A DNA stretch of 64,000 nucleotides, from positions 1,488,001 through 1,552,000 of the forward strand of contig NZ_CP052860.1 in the NCBI RefSeq assembly GCF_012935715.1. The letters run 5' to 3'. The notes under the pieces are model-generated. The model was not told the origin of the DNA. It searched no databases and saw only the letters and a list, made by a program, of their open reading frames with translations. Source of the stretch: Pseudomonas sp. ADAK13. Its GTDB lineage: Bacteria; Pseudomonadota; Gammaproteobacteria; Pseudomonadales; Pseudomonadaceae. Of the stretch, positions 37,171 to 46,552 are shown in pieces. Position 1 is the first letter of the stretch. Each line of letters opens with the position of its first letter. The position numbers and the translations under genes were made by a program.

Positions 37171-37656
37171 CTACGTGGCGACTAATGGGATCCAAAGCCA
37201 GGCCAGGCAAAAACCCATCAGTAAAAACGGCACGAACGGCTGCTTGGTCGGGCGTGCCGGATCAAGGTATTGCAAAGTATTCCTAAGCCCTTGATTCATC
37301 AGCGGCCACAGCCTGGGCGCCAGCAGCAGCCACGCCGCGCTGGCAAGGCCGGCACCGATAAACGTGCCCAGTACGTAGAAGGAGTTGGTCGCCAGCCCCA
37401 ATGCCGCGATCAATTTCACGTCACCGGCGCCAAGACGGCCCAGTGCGTAACCGGGCACAGTGAACAGCAGGGCCAGGACAAACGCCAAGCCGCCCTCGGC
37501 AGCGGGTGCGCCGAGCCAGGTGGTGCCAGTCCACAGGAGGTAAACCAGCGCCAGCAGGCCCGCGCCGAGGGTCAAGCGGTTGGAGATCTCACGTCGACGG
37601 ATATCTTGCACAGCGCACAGCGCCAGCCAAACAAGTAGGACGAGGCTTTGAATCAC
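37171..37656 (-). CDS. fppA: Flp prepilin peptidase FppA
   Basis: A 161-residue A24 aspartyl prepilin peptidase of the short CpaA type. The two catalytic aspartates are D18 (VQDIRRREISN) and D79 in the GxGD motif (LGAGDVKL), within about six helices. It lacks the N-methylase part of PilD. It cleaves Flp and the TadE/F-like pseudopilins. The start has an unusual A-rich upstream region (AAAAAAAATCCC) and no clear Shine-Dalgarno; it lies upstream of pprB on the same strand. Confidence 0.92.
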   Translation of the reverse strand: MIQSLVLLVWLALCAVQDIRRREISNRLTLGAGLLALVYLLWTGTTWLGAPAAEGGLAFVLALLFTVPGYALGRLGAGDVKLIAALGLATNSFYVLGTFIGAGLASAAWLLLAPRLWPLMNQGLRNTLQYLDPARPTKQPFVPFLLMGFCLAWLWIPLVAT

Positions 37657-37727
37657 GTAAAAAAAATCCCTTTTTGCTGAATGATTCTATGCTGATATCA
37701 GGTAGTTGTAGTCAGGGTAGACGAGTC

Positions 37728-38168
37728 ATGAAAAAAGGCCTCCCTAGAAAGCAAAAAGGTGCCGCCGCGCTGGAGTTCGCGATGGTCTTCATGATTTTTT
37801 TTGCCGTATTTTATGGCTTGGTCAGCTATAGCCTGCCGTTGCTGCTGATGCAGTCCTTTACCCAGGCCGCCGCCGAAGGCGTAAGGCGTAGCGTCGCGCT
37901 GGACCCGGCCACGGCAAACTACCCAACGGCCCTGCCCAACCAGGCCATCGCGGCAGCCCAGGCGCAACTGTCGTGGCTCCCTCCCCAGTTCAAATTCCTT
38001 CCCACGTACGTCACGGCAACCTACACCCCGGCGGGCCTGTTGACGGTGAACATCAACTACCCGACGTCCAGCCTCCAAAGTGTGTTGCCGTTCCTGGTGC
38101 TGCCAGGCTTTGGTACCGTCCCCGCGCTGCCTCCCACGCTTTCCGCCCAATCGAGCATGCAGTTTTGA
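37728..38168 (+). CDS. tadF: TadE/TadF-like pseudopilin
   Basis: A 146-residue minor pseudopilin. A basic N-terminus (MKKGLPRKQKG) is followed by the processing motif GAAALEFAMVFMIFF (cleavage after G, Glu at +5) and a single hydrophobic helix, then a periplasmic tail rich in Pro, Ala and Thr. It is divergent from fppA across 71 nt and 14 nt before pprA. The equivalent position in P. aeruginosa is PA4294. Confidence 0.85.
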   Translation: MKKGLPRKQKGAAALEFAMVFMIFFAVFYGLVSYSLPLLLMQSFTQAAAEGVRRSVALDPATANYPTALPNQAIAAAQAQLSWLPPQFKFLPTYVTATYTPAGLLTVNINYPTSSLQSVLPFLVLPGFGTVPALPPTLSAQSSMQF

Positions 38169-38182
38169 CCTCAGGGGACAAA

Positions 38183-40912
38183 TTGTTCGGTCGCCTGCTC
38201 GGACGCAGCAATCACCTGGCCACCGACGCGCCGACAGCGATGCCAGGCACCGCCGCGTTGCTGTTCTACCTGGATGCTCAGGGCCGGGTGGTGGACGTCC
38301 GTGGCTCGCTGCGTCACCGGCTGGAACACCCCGCCGCACAACAGCCACAGCCAACACCGCTGCTCGACTACCTCACGCCGATGAGCAGCCTGGCGATCGA
38401 AGGCGCGCCCGGCGACTGGCAAGGACAAAGCCTGGACCTGGACTTCAAGGGGCTTGCCGGGCAAACCCTACATACCCGCGGCTGGGTTCAGCCCGACGGC
38501 AAAGGTTGGCTGCTGCAACTGCTGGACATTGGCGACCTGATTGCCCACCGCCAACTCACTCAGGTGCGCGAACACCAGCAGCGCGTGAGCGATCAGATCA
38601 GCGAGCAACTGCGGGTATGCAGCCTGACGCGCCTGCCCGAGGTACTGCACGACACACTCCAGAGCCTTTCCCAGCACTGGCGTATCCCCTGCGTCGCCAT
38701 CGCCTTGCTGGATGAGCAGGGCCAGGAATGGCGCATCCAGGGCTGCTACACCGCCCACGACGCTCCGGCGCTCTGGAGCAACGGCCAGGCCTTGGGCTCC
38801 AGTCTCGACAGCCTGGGCGGTACGGCGCCGATGAGCCTGGAGGTGCACCGTGGCCACAGCGACCACCCGCGCCTGCAAGGCCTGTTTGGCAATGCCGATG
38901 GTTTTCTGGTGCCTTACAGGGACGGCAACGGCGTAGGCGCATGGCTGCTGTGCGGTTTCTATAGCCGCCAGGAACACACCAGCGACCGCGACTGGTTGCA
39001 ACTGACCGCCGCCCTCGCCATGCCGTTGCTCAGCCGCCTGCGCGAACAGCGCCATCAGCAGCAGCTGGATCGCGTCGACGCGCTGCAGGGCCTGCTCGGT
39101 ACCGGCTGGTGGGAGCTGCCTCCCCACAGTGAGGACATTGAACTCGCCCCGCAGTTGCTGCACACCCTCAGCCAGGGTGAGACCACCACACGGCTGTCGT
39201 TGCCGATGTGGCTCAACCTGATTCACCCCGCGGACCGCGAAGAACTCGCCAGCCGCCTGCAAGACCTCAAGCACCTGGGCAAGCCACTCTCCACCAGCGT
39301 TCGCCTGCAACGCAGCGACCCGGCGCAAAACCCCATCTGGTACCGCGTGCAAGGGCAAGCGCTGGGGGCGGGCGAGCAGCGTCGGCTGGTGGGTTTCATG
39401 CTCGACATCAGCGACATCAAAAACCAGCAACAACAGGCCGCCGCCGCCCACGCCCGCCTGGATAACCTGATCGCCAGTTCCCCGGCCGTGATCTACGTGC
39501 AGCGCTACGTCGAGGGCACGCTGCAACCGGTGTTCTTCAGTGACAGCCTGCTGCCGCTGCTGGGCCGCACCCTGGCCGACTTCACCCCGGCGGCGCTGAA
39601 CGAATGGCTTCACCCCGAAGACCGCGACCTCTACTTCGACCGTACCCGCCAACTGCTGCGCGAAGGCCACGTGAGCTGCCGCTACCGGGTGCGCGATCAG
39701 CAGGGCGATTACCACTGGCTGCTGGATGAAGCCCGGCTGCTGCGCGACGACCTGGGGTTGCCCGTGGAGGCCGTGGGCCTGTGGCTGGATGTCACCGAGG
39801 CAACCCTGGCAGCGCAACGGGTCAAGGAGAGCGAGGAGCGCTACCGGATCCTGGTGGAAGACTCCCCCGCCATGATCTGCCGCTACCGCCCGGACCTGAC
39901 CCTGACCTTCGGCAATACCCCCCTGGCCAATTACATGGAGTGCCTGCCCGAGCAACTGCCGGGCATGAACCTCAGCCAGTGGCTGTCCGAAGAACAGCGC
40001 GAGGCCTTTGTGCAGCGCATCCGGCAGTTGACCCCGGAGTTCCCCGTGAGCACCGCCGAAATCAGCCTACAACTGCCGGGGCGTACACACGCCTGGTGGG
40101 TATGGTCGGACCGCGGCGTATTCGACGAAGAGGGCCAGTTGCAGGAAGTGCAGGCCGTGGGCCGGGACAACACCGAAGTGCGCCGCTCCCAACAGCAACT
40201 GACCCAGAGCGCGAAAATGGCCACCCTCGGCGAAATGGCCACCGGCCTGGCCCACGAGATCAACCAGCCGCTGAACGTGATGCGCATGGCCATCGTCAAC
40301 GTGCTCAAGCGCTTGAGCAACGGCGATGCGCAGATCGACTACCTGACGGAAAAACTCCAGCGCATCGACGCCCAGGTTCAGCGGGCGGCCCGGGTGGTGG
40401 ACCATATGCGCGTGTTCGGCCGCCGCTCGGAAGTCGAACAGCAACCCTTCAACCCGGCGCAGGCGGTGGAAGGCACACTGTCGTTGCTCAGTGAAGGCAT
40501 GCGCGGCAAAGGCGTGGACCTGCGCGTGACGCAGTCCGACGTTGCGGTGCAAGTCAAAGGCTATGTCGACCAGTTGGAGCAGGTGCTGATCAACCTGATG
40601 GTCAACGCCCGCGACGCCCTGCTGAGCAAGCGCGAGTCTGACCGCGACCTGCAACCGTGGATCTCGGTGCAGATCGAGCACGACAGCCGTCACGTGCGTG
40701 TCTGGGTAGAGGACAACGGCGGCGGAATTGACCCGCGCCTGCTGGAGCGGATTTTCGAACCGTTCTTCACCACCAAGCCAATTGGCGTGGGCACCGGCCT
40801 GGGGTTGTCGGTGAGCTATGGCATTGTCGAAAACATGGGCGGCCGGTTGAGCGTCGCCAACAGTGAGTATGGGGCGAAGTTTTGTGTGGAGTTGCCGGTG
40901 GTCGAGGCCTAG
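38183..40912 (+). CDS. pprA: Sensor histidine kinase PprA of the Tad locus
   Basis: A 909-residue soluble-looking multi-domain kinase. After a short N-terminal region come a GAF-like domain (about residues 150-280), three PAS/PAC-type domains (about 300-650), a HisKA region with phospho-acceptor H691 ([11 protein letters not shown]) and an HATPase domain ending near residue 905 ([45 protein letters not shown]). It would phosphorylate PprB. The start is a TTG with AGGGG 6 nt upstream (see finding); longer upstream frames overlap tadF and lack support. It overlaps tadG at the 3' end by 4 nt. Confidence 0.9.
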   Translation: MFGRLLGRSNHLATDAPTAMPGTAALLFYLDAQGRVVDVRGSLRHRLEHPAAQQPQPTPLLDYLTPMSSLAIEGAPGDWQGQSLDLDFKGLAGQTLHTRGWVQPDGKGWLLQLLDIGDLIAHRQLTQVREHQQRVSDQISEQLRVCSLTRLPEVLHDTLQSLSQHWRIPCVAIALLDEQGQEWRIQGCYTAHDAPALWSNGQALGSSLDSLGGTAPMSLEVHRGHSDHPRLQGLFGNADGFLVPYRDGNGVGAWLLCGFYSRQEHTSDRDWLQLTAALAMPLLSRLREQRHQQQLDRVDALQGLLGTGWWELPPHSEDIELAPQLLHTLSQGETTTRLSLPMWLNLIHPADREELASRLQDLKHLGKPLSTSVRLQRSDPAQNPIWYRVQGQALGAGEQRRLVGFMLDISDIKNQQQQAAAAHARLDNLIASSPAVIYVQRYVEGTLQPVFFSDSLLPLLGRTLADFTPAALNEWLHPEDRDLYFDRTRQLLREGHVSCRYRVRDQQGDYHWLLDEARLLRDDLGLPVEAVGLWLDVTEATLAAQRVKESEERYRILVEDSPAMICRYRPDLTLTFGNTPLANYMECLPEQLPGMNLSQWLSEEQREAFVQRIRQLTPEFPVSTAEISLQLPGRTHAWWVWSDRGVFDEEGQLQEVQAVGRDNTEVRRSQQQLTQSAKMATLGEMATGLAHEINQPLNVMRMAIVNVLKRLSNGDAQIDYLTEKLQRIDAQVQRAARVVDHMRVFGRRSEVEQQPFNPAQAVEGTLSLLSEGMRGKGVDLRVTQSDVAVQVKGYVDQLEQVLINLMVNARDALLSKRESDRDLQPWISVQIEHDSRHVRVWVEDNGGGIDPRLLERIFEPFFTTKPIGVGTGLGLSVSYGIVENMGGRLSVANSEYGAKFCVELPVVEA

Positions 40913-42933
40913 TTCACCAGGGCTGCTTGCCCGTGGGGCCGGCAACTGAGGTTGGCCCCCACTTCCACGGCATTCAGGTTCACCCCAAGATTCGACAGCA
41001 AGCTGTTCACCAATGGATCGAGGATCGGGCTGAGCACTCCGCCGATAATCGTGCCCAGGGAACTGTTGAGCCCGTTGAGCAGCGTGCCTGTCGTCTGTAG
41101 CAACCCTCCCAACAGGTTGAACCCCGTCGGCTTGTAGACCTGGAACTGAATCCCGCTTAACGCGTTGCTGATGGCGCTCAATAGGTTGGTCGTCGAGGAC
41201 GGGTAATACTGTGCCGGTATCACATTAATTTCAGGCGGCTGATTGTAGGTGTGAGGAGGCAGCGTTTGCACGGCGGCCCCCACCTGAGCACTGACACTGA
41301 GGCCGATGCCGCCACCGTAGAACGGCTTTCGGGTCGCCGGGTCACACGTCGTCGGGCCGAGCCCCAGCAACGGTTTGAAACAGGTAATCGCGCCGATATC
41401 CACCAACGGCAGCGGCGGGACCGGATCCAGGGGCGTGTTGCTGTTGAACGCGTTGATCAACTGCGGGCTCTGACCAATTTTCACGTTCACCAGTGAGGCG
41501 TTGGTTTGGGTAGTCAGGGTCTTGGTGGCATCACTGGCGCAGGTGAAGCCGGTGACATAGCTTTCAGCCGTGCCCAGTTCCAGAACCACGTCGATCCTGG
41601 CCGCCGGTGGGTTCGAGGAAGAGGACAACACTTGCAGGTCCGTACGCTGGCAATAGCCGCCCACCACACACAACAGCGAACTCACCGTTCCGCCCAGGTT
41701 CAAGCTCAACAGGTTGTTCAACACGTCTGAAAGTGGCCCGACCAGGCCGTTCAAGGCGGTGTTCACCACCGGCAAGTCCAGCACCGGCAAGCCCAGAGTC
41801 AGGCCGACGCTCATTTGAGCCGTTCTTACATATATTCGCGTCGCCGGGGTTTTATCTTTGGCATAGGTAGGGTCACCGATCGCTGACAACTGCGGTGGCT
41901 GAATCACCTTTACCTGCACGCCCGCATTCACCAGTCCCGGGATATTTACCGGGATAGTCGCCACCACCCCATTCTTGGTATTGGCCAATTGCACAAAAGC
42001 TTCGGCCAGCTGGAACACATTCAAACTGGTATTCAGCCCCGCCGACACCGCCCCCGTTTGCAGCTGCAACAGGCTGCCCAAGGTGACATCAAGATTGCCG
42101 ATTATCGCGTTGATACTGGTGAGGCCACTGACCGCCACGCTGGCCGTACTGCCTCCGGCATTGAGCACCGTAATCGCCGCATCGAGCAGTTGGCTGATCT
42201 TGAGGTTCTTGGTTAACAGTTGATCGTAGGCACCCGCCGTCACCCCCACGTTCAACGCCAACTGGTTGAGGTAGCTGAGCAGGTTGATATTGGTGTCTAC
42301 CAAGCCTTGCCAGCCGGCGACGCTCAGGTTCAATGAGCCGCCCAACAGTTGGCCGAACAACAGGTTCAACGCGGCTGACTTGGTCGAGTCCACGGTGACC
42401 AGTGTTGATTTGATCGTCAGTTGTGCTTGAGGCGGCAGGATCTTCGGCGCCGCCACGGCGACGGCAGACAGTTGGGTGTTCAAGTTGTAGCCGCCACCAT
42501 TGGCCATTGCCCAGAGGCCCCCGGCAACACTGGTCATTACCGGGCGCGAAGCTATCACCTGGATGGCATCGGTCTTGGTCGAGTCTGCGGAGAACACTCG
42601 CTGGTTGGTGGCCCCGGTTGTCAGCACGCCGCACTTCACTATCAGCGCGCTGCCCGGCGGAATGACATAACCATTGCGCACTGCGCTGGCACCGGCATAG
42701 GTGGGCGCGGTGTTGGTGGCGGGCAGGCAATCACCCTTGCGCTGCACCGCTTCCAGTGCCGCCATGTCGGCGATGGACTGCAACTTGCGCTTTTCCACGT
42801 ACAAACGACTGCTGTCGATCACCAGCAACAAGAATACCAAGGCCGTGCCCAAGGTCACGGCCGCTATCAAGCCAATCGCACCACGCTGCCTTGCGTACCC
42901 GGCCAGGCGGCCGGAACGAGATCGAAGAGACAT
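40909..42933 (-). CDS. tadG: TadG-like Flp pilus-associated protein
   Basis: A 674-residue protein with a pseudopilin-like N-terminus (RQRGAIGLIAAVTLGTALVFLLLVIDSSRLYVEKRKLQSIADMAALE, one membrane helix) followed by a large exported region with many Asn/Leu/Val-rich segments and several cysteines (CLPA, KCGVL, LLCVVGGYCQ, GFTCASD, ITCFKP, TTCDP). This matches TadG of P. aeruginosa (PA4297, similar size). It probably functions at the cell surface with the pilus. The ATG follows AAAGGAG. It is convergent with pprA. Confidence 0.88.
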   Translation of the reverse strand: MSLRSRSGRLAGYARQRGAIGLIAAVTLGTALVFLLLVIDSSRLYVEKRKLQSIADMAALEAVQRKGDCLPATNTAPTYAGASAVRNGYVIPPGSALIVKCGVLTTGATNQRVFSADSTKTDAIQVIASRPVMTSVAGGLWAMANGGGYNLNTQLSAVAVAAPKILPPQAQLTIKSTLVTVDSTKSAALNLLFGQLLGGSLNLSVAGWQGLVDTNINLLSYLNQLALNVGVTAGAYDQLLTKNLKISQLLDAAITVLNAGGSTASVAVSGLTSINAIIGNLDVTLGSLLQLQTGAVSAGLNTSLNVFQLAEAFVQLANTKNGVVATIPVNIPGLVNAGVQVKVIQPPQLSAIGDPTYAKDKTPATRIYVRTAQMSVGLTLGLPVLDLPVVNTALNGLVGPLSDVLNNLLSLNLGGTVSSLLCVVGGYCQRTDLQVLSSSSNPPAARIDVVLELGTAESYVTGFTCASDATKTLTTQTNASLVNVKIGQSPQLINAFNSNTPLDPVPPLPLVDIGAITCFKPLLGLGPTTCDPATRKPFYGGGIGLSVSAQVGAAVQTLPPHTYNQPPEINVIPAQYYPSSTTNLLSAISNALSGIQFQVYKPTGFNLLGGLLQTTGTLLNGLNSSLGTIIGGVLSPILDPLVNSLLSNLGVNLNAVEVGANLSCRPHGQAALVN

Positions 42934-43062
42934 CGAGCACTCCTTTGCCGGCACACTGCCGAGCGCTTACTCTCCTGTGTTGCTTGGGAGTGTAGACAAC
43001 CGCGGCGGGGGCTGCAGGCCAGTCGCCATACCTCGGCGACTGGCGGGGTGCTGATTACAGAA

Positions 43063-43620
43063 TCAGTGTGGCGGGTAGTTGGAAAGCACCTTGGTCACCG
43101 TCGCGCGAATAGCGGCGCTGCGGTCCTGTGGCTCGGGGGAACTGGCGAGCATTTGCTCATCGCTGCCACGCCACACCAGCTTGCCGTCCTTGCCGTCGAG
43201 CAAATCGATCTGGATGGTCGCGACCTTGTAGGTGATGTTGCGGGTTTCGTTGTACATCGGCGCGCCCCAGTAACCATTCCACGGCCCGCCCCAGGCGCCG
43301 CCGTAGTTGGTGGTGACTTGCTGCTGGCGGTCTTCAACGATCAGGTAAGTCTGCACATTCAGGTCAGCCTTGGTGCCCGGCGCCGCAGGGCGCAAGCCAC
43401 GCTGGTCGAGTTGTTCGCCCACGGCCTGGCGGATGCGCTGCTCGGTGAGGTCACTCTTGATCCGCGGGTCATCCGGACGGTATTGCAACGCAGGCTCTTT
43501 CCAGCTCCAGCTGCGGTACGCCCCAAAGTCCCGGCTGGCGTCAAAATCGTGGTTGACCTGGCTGCTCTGGCAGCCGCTCAGCAACACAACAACAGCAAGT
43601 GCAGCGATACGACGAAGCAT
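43063..43620 (-). CDS. DUF4136 lipoprotein
   Basis: A 185-residue lipoprotein (lipobox LSGC, C17) with a DUF4136 domain (VNHDFDASRDFGAYRSWSWKEPAL, DPRIKSDLTEQRIRQAVGEQLDQRGL, YKVATIQIDLLDGKDGKLVWRGS). DUF4136 proteins are probably periplasmic or outer-membrane lipoproteins of unknown function. It is the second of two paralogs on this strand, 45 nt after the other, and so likely shares a transcript. Confidence 0.88.
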   Translation of the reverse strand: MLRRIAALAVVVLLSGCQSSQVNHDFDASRDFGAYRSWSWKEPALQYRPDDPRIKSDLTEQRIRQAVGEQLDQRGLRPAAPGTKADLNVQTYLIVEDRQQQVTTNYGGAWGGPWNGYWGAPMYNETRNITYKVATIQIDLLDGKDGKLVWRGSDEQMLASSPEPQDRSAAIRATVTKVLSNYPPH

Positions 43621-43665
43621 GGTTTTTCTCCAAAAGACGAACTGAGCCTGAGATGAGAATAGCTG

Positions 43666-44271
43666 CTAACTGGGAGGATAAGCGGTCATTGCTTTCTGCA
43701 TCGCCTCACGCAACGCATCGGCGCGCTCGCCGAGGCTGCCCTGGCTTGCGGTTTCGGCGCTGGTGCTCCACACCGGCTGACGGGTGCGGGCATCGAACAG
43801 ACTGATGCGCGCCACGGCCACCGTCACCTCATAGGTGCGTACCACCGGCACCGTGTTGTACATGCCGTAACCGTTGCCGTAGCGGTTATAGCCGCCGTAA
43901 CCGTAGCCATAATCGTCCTGGACCTGGCGCAGGCGTTTTTCCAGGCGCACATCGGCGCTCACCAACAGGTCGGGGGCGCGGTTGTCATGCAAGGGGCGCA
44001 GGCCGCGCTGGTCGAGGGCGCCACTGACAGCCTCGGCAATCTGCGCCGAATCGGCCCAGGCCGAGCCCGCCGGCAGTTGATTGTTGAGCCAGGCCCAACT
44101 GCGGTAGGCGCCATAGTCGCGCACCGGCGCCGGGTAAGCACTGGCGTCAAAGGTGTTGGCCGCCTGGGCAGGCGCCGGCGGCATCGGGGCAGATGCCGCC
44201 ACATACGGGTTGGGGCTTTGGCAACCCGCCAGGCCCAGGCCCAGCAGAATCAGTCCAAGACAGCGCTTCAT
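43666..44271 (-). CDS. DUF4136 lipoprotein, paralog
   Basis: A 201-residue lipoprotein (LAGC lipobox, C17) with the same domain ([65 protein letters not shown]) plus a Gly/Tyr/Asn-rich insert ([16 protein letters not shown]). It is clearly a diverged tandem duplicate of the downstream gene. It starts after a GGAGG site and is 24 nt from cmoM. Confidence 0.87.
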   Translation of the reverse strand: MKRCLGLILLGLGLAGCQSPNPYVAASAPMPPAPAQAANTFDASAYPAPVRDYGAYRSWAWLNNQLPAGSAWADSAQIAEAVSGALDQRGLRPLHDNRAPDLLVSADVRLEKRLRQVQDDYGYGYGGYNRYGNGYGMYNTVPVVRTYEVTVAVARISLFDARTRQPVWSTSAETASQGSLGERADALREAMQKAMTAYPPS

Positions 44272-44295
44272 TTCGACCTCCGCAGACTGGGCCGC

Positions 44296-45045
44296 TTAAA
44301 CCGGACGGCAGATCCAGTGCAAATAACGCCCAAGTCCGGCAAAGCTTGGGTGACGACGGTGTGCGAGCTCCATCTCCAACAAATCCAGCAACTCGGCGCG
44401 GGCCTGGAATTCCACCGGCATATAGTCGTGGAACACCCGCACGCCACTCTGGGTTTCGACCTGCCACAGGCCCTCTAGTTGCGTCGCCAACTCCCGTGGG
44501 TCGAGGGGTTGTTGCGGCGTGAGGCTCTGCTTTTCGCCGGCCATGTCGTTCTTGCGCATTTTGCGGAAGTGGCCTTTGAGCAGGTTGCGGTAAATCAACG
44601 CGTCCCGGTTGTAAAAGGCCAGAGACAGCCAGCCGCCGGGCGCGGTCAACTGGTGCAGCACCGGCAGGATTGCGTGGGGCTCGGCCAACCATTCCAGTAC
44701 GGCGTGGCACAGCACCAGGTCGTAGGGCTGGGTGAGTTGGCCGAGCAAGTCCTGCCAGGGCGCTTGGATGAAGGTCGCCGTCTGCCCGGCTTCGGCGAAA
44801 CGCTGGCGGGCACCTTCGAGCATCGGCTCGGCGGGTTCGGCCAGGGTCACGTCATGGCCGCGCTCGGCCAGCCACAGCGACATATGGCCAAGGCCAGCGC
44901 CGATATCCAGCACCCGCAGCGGGCGGTCCGGCAGCGCCTCAATCAGGTCGGCTTGCAGCACCGCCAGGCGAATCGCGCCCTTGGCACCGCCGTAGATCTT
45001 CTCGGCGAAACGGGTGGCCAACTGGTCGAAATGACGGTCGCTCAT
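44296..45045 (-). CDS. cmoM: tRNA uridine 5-oxyacetic acid methyltransferase CmoM
   Basis: A 249-residue SAM-dependent methyltransferase. The SAM motif VLDIGAGLGHMS is at residues 45-56. It aligns with E. coli CmoM along its length, including HAVLEW, LSLAFYNRDALIYRNLLKG, GVRVFHDYMP and LGRYLHWICRP. The enzyme methylates cmo5U34 in tRNA wobble positions. The start at MSDRHF is coupled to the upstream MazG-like gene by a 4-nt overlap (ATGA); the longer frame extends into that gene. Confidence 0.88.
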   Translation of the reverse strand: MSDRHFDQLATRFAEKIYGGAKGAIRLAVLQADLIEALPDRPLRVLDIGAGLGHMSLWLAERGHDVTLAEPAEPMLEGARQRFAEAGQTATFIQAPWQDLLGQLTQPYDLVLCHAVLEWLAEPHAILPVLHQLTAPGGWLSLAFYNRDALIYRNLLKGHFRKMRKNDMAGEKQSLTPQQPLDPRELATQLEGLWQVETQSGVRVFHDYMPVEFQARAELLDLLEMELAHRRHPSFAGLGRYLHWICRPV

Positions 45046-45347
45046 TTGGCAAACCGCCGTTCGCTGTCGGCCAGCTTGGCGCGAACCACTTGATCCATGT
45101 CCAACCCCAACTCGCTGCACAACAGCAGCAGATACAGCACGATGTCACCGACTTCCTGGCCTGCGTGGGCGAGTTTATCGGCGGGCAACTGCCGCGACTG
45201 GTCTTCGCTCAGCCACTGGAAAATCTCCACCAGCTCGGCCATTTCAACGCTGGCGGCCATCGCCAGGTTCTTGGGGCTGTGGAACTGCTTCCAGTCGTTG
45301 GTATCGCGGATGCGGTGCAGGCGTTCGGTGAGGTGTTCGAGGTTCAT
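45042..45347 (-). CDS. MazG-like nucleotide pyrophosphohydrolase
   Basis: A 101-residue single-domain all-alpha NTP pyrophosphatase of the MazG/RS21-C6 (dCTPase-like) group. The metal-binding acidic pattern is ASVEMAELVEIFQW (ExxE) and EVGDIVLYLLLL (ExxD). It would hydrolyse a non-canonical nucleotide triphosphate to the monophosphate. The CAGGAG site precedes the ATG; it overlaps cmoM by 4 nt. Confidence 0.87.
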   Translation of the reverse strand: MNLEHLTERLHRIRDTNDWKQFHSPKNLAMAASVEMAELVEIFQWLSEDQSRQLPADKLAHAGQEVGDIVLYLLLLCSELGLDMDQVVRAKLADSERRFAK

Positions 45348-45509
45348 GGGGGGCTCCTGAAGGTGTATAGCTTCGGGCGCAAGCCGCGCGAAGGCAAGTG
45401 AATCCCTGCGGCCCGTAAACCTCTATGCTAGAAGGGAACTAGCTTGGGCCAATAACGACCAAAGGCTCAGGTTCGGCAGCTACGCCCACCGTCTTATCAG
45501 GACACACAC

Positions 45510-45800
45510 ATGCAAACAGACTTTTTCGGATGGCTGGGCCTCAAAATCGGCCAGATCATCCACTTCATCGTCGAGTTGTTCAGCGGGCTGTTCAACACCC
45601 TGTCCCACGCGGGCGGCGACTTTGTCGACGGGCTGGCCAAATCCTTAGGGATGGACACCTCGATCATCAGCATCCTCATGCTGATTATCGGGTTGATGCT
45701 GCTGTACTCGGCGGTGCGCGCGTTTATGCGGGCCTCGATCATCATGGGGATTATCTGGTTGATGCTCGGGCTCTGGGTGCTCAGTTGGGTGGTGCATTAA
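45510..45800 (+). CDS. Small membrane protein of unknown function
   Basis: A 96-residue protein. An amphipathic N-terminal half (FFGWLGLKIGQIIHFIVELFSGLFNTLSHAGGDFVDGLAKSLG) is followed by two membrane helices (ISILMLIIGLMLLYSAVRAFM, IIMGIIWLMLGLWVLSWVV). The ATG has an AGGA site. No family was recognised. It stands alone between mazG/cmoM and the structured leader. Confidence 0.72.
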   Translation: MQTDFFGWLGLKIGQIIHFIVELFSGLFNTLSHAGGDFVDGLAKSLGMDTSIISILMLIIGLMLLYSAVRAFMRASIIMGIIWLMLGLWVLSWVVH

Positions 45801-45900
45801 TAAAGGGCCAGCAGGGTAAATCCCTTTAATTTGAGGGACGTTTCCGAGACAATCTTTCGGCCTTGTGCCTGCTGGGATGGGTGGCTAGTCTTCGGCCCTT

Positions 45901-46094
45901 CACTGCATATCAGTGATCGGGTTTAGTCGCCCGGAATTAGTGAGCGCAAGTTGTCGCCATGCTTCATGGCGGCTGTGCGCAGGGCACCTTCGGGTGCGCC
46001 GGGTTCCACTAGCCGGTCGACTAACCTGCGTACAGCCGCCACCCTCGTTTAGTCGCGCGGGTGTCAGCTCCTTACCTTCTAGTGGAGTTACACC
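45901..46094 (+). ncRNA. Structured 5' leader (candidate cis-regulatory RNA) before DUF6124 gene
   Basis: A long non-coding leader with a 15-bp stem (45968-45982 with 46026-46040, one G-U) enclosing a UUCG tetraloop hairpin (45984-45997) and a further hairpin (46002-46025, GGUU/AACC). A second hairpin, CGCCATG CTT CATGGCG (45955-45971), uses the first four bases of the long stem, so the two are mutually exclusive. The 10-mer GTTTAGTCGC is repeated at 45921-45930 and 46047-46056. CTCC at 46068-46071 can pair with the GGAG Shine-Dalgarno at 46084-46087. No named RNA family is claimed. Confidence 0.65.
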
Positions 46095-46397
46095 ATGCAT
46101 AAGCTTGTCCCAGATCCACCCAGCGACCTCCTCAAAGACCGCGCCGCCTTTAACCGCGCCCTCGAACACTACCTGCCATCGCAGGGCTTCCACACGATCA
46201 ACGAAGACCTGAGCTTCGAAGATTCCCTGCTCTACACCGCCAGCCTGCTGAGCAGCGCCTCGGCCACTGCGCTCGATTGCGGCGAGCTGCTGGAAAGCCC
46301 GCAGCGAGCGAAGATCCTGGCCGTGTGGCACTTGCTGGAAATTGCCAAGACTACGGTCGACCGCTCGATCGAATGCCTGCATCCGCGTAAGACTTAA
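46095..46397 (+). CDS. DUF6124 family protein
   Basis: A 100-residue cytoplasmic protein of the Pseudomonas-restricted DUF6124 family, with the characteristic middle EDSLLYTASLLSSASATALDCGELL and helical C-terminus (ILAVWHLLEIAKTTVDRSIECL). It appears fully alpha-helical. Function unknown. The GGAG site is 7 nt before the ATG. It is preceded by a structured leader, suggesting regulation after transcription initiation. Confidence 0.83.
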   Translation: MHKLVPDPPSDLLKDRAAFNRALEHYLPSQGFHTINEDLSFEDSLLYTASLLSSASATALDCGELLESPQRAKILAVWHLLEIAKTTVDRSIECLHPRKT

Positions 46398-46418
46398 GCC
46401 TTCATTGCCTGGCCGTCA

Positions 46419-46490
46419 GCTATCGCAGGCAAGCCAGCTCCCACAGGGGAATGCATTCCAAGTGTGGGAGCCGGGCTTGCCCGCGATAGC
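46419..46490. repeat. REP pair (inverted, reverse order)
   Basis: GCTATCGCAGGCAAGCCAGC (46419-46438) continues to CTCCCACA at 46445, then TGTGGGAGCCGGGCTTGCC starts at 46463 and runs to GCGATAGC at 46490. The pair is head-to-head in the opposite order to the one at 8711-8812. Confidence 0.85.
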
Positions 46491-46552
46491 GATCGCCCAG
46501 GCAACAGATATGCGTACAGCCAGTTACACTACCGCTCCCCAAAGGAGCCCGC

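Noticed and set aside
45900..46382. 160-codon minus-strand frame over the leader and DUF6124 gene
   Set aside because: Antisense to a conserved gene and to the structured leader; no ribosome site or domain.
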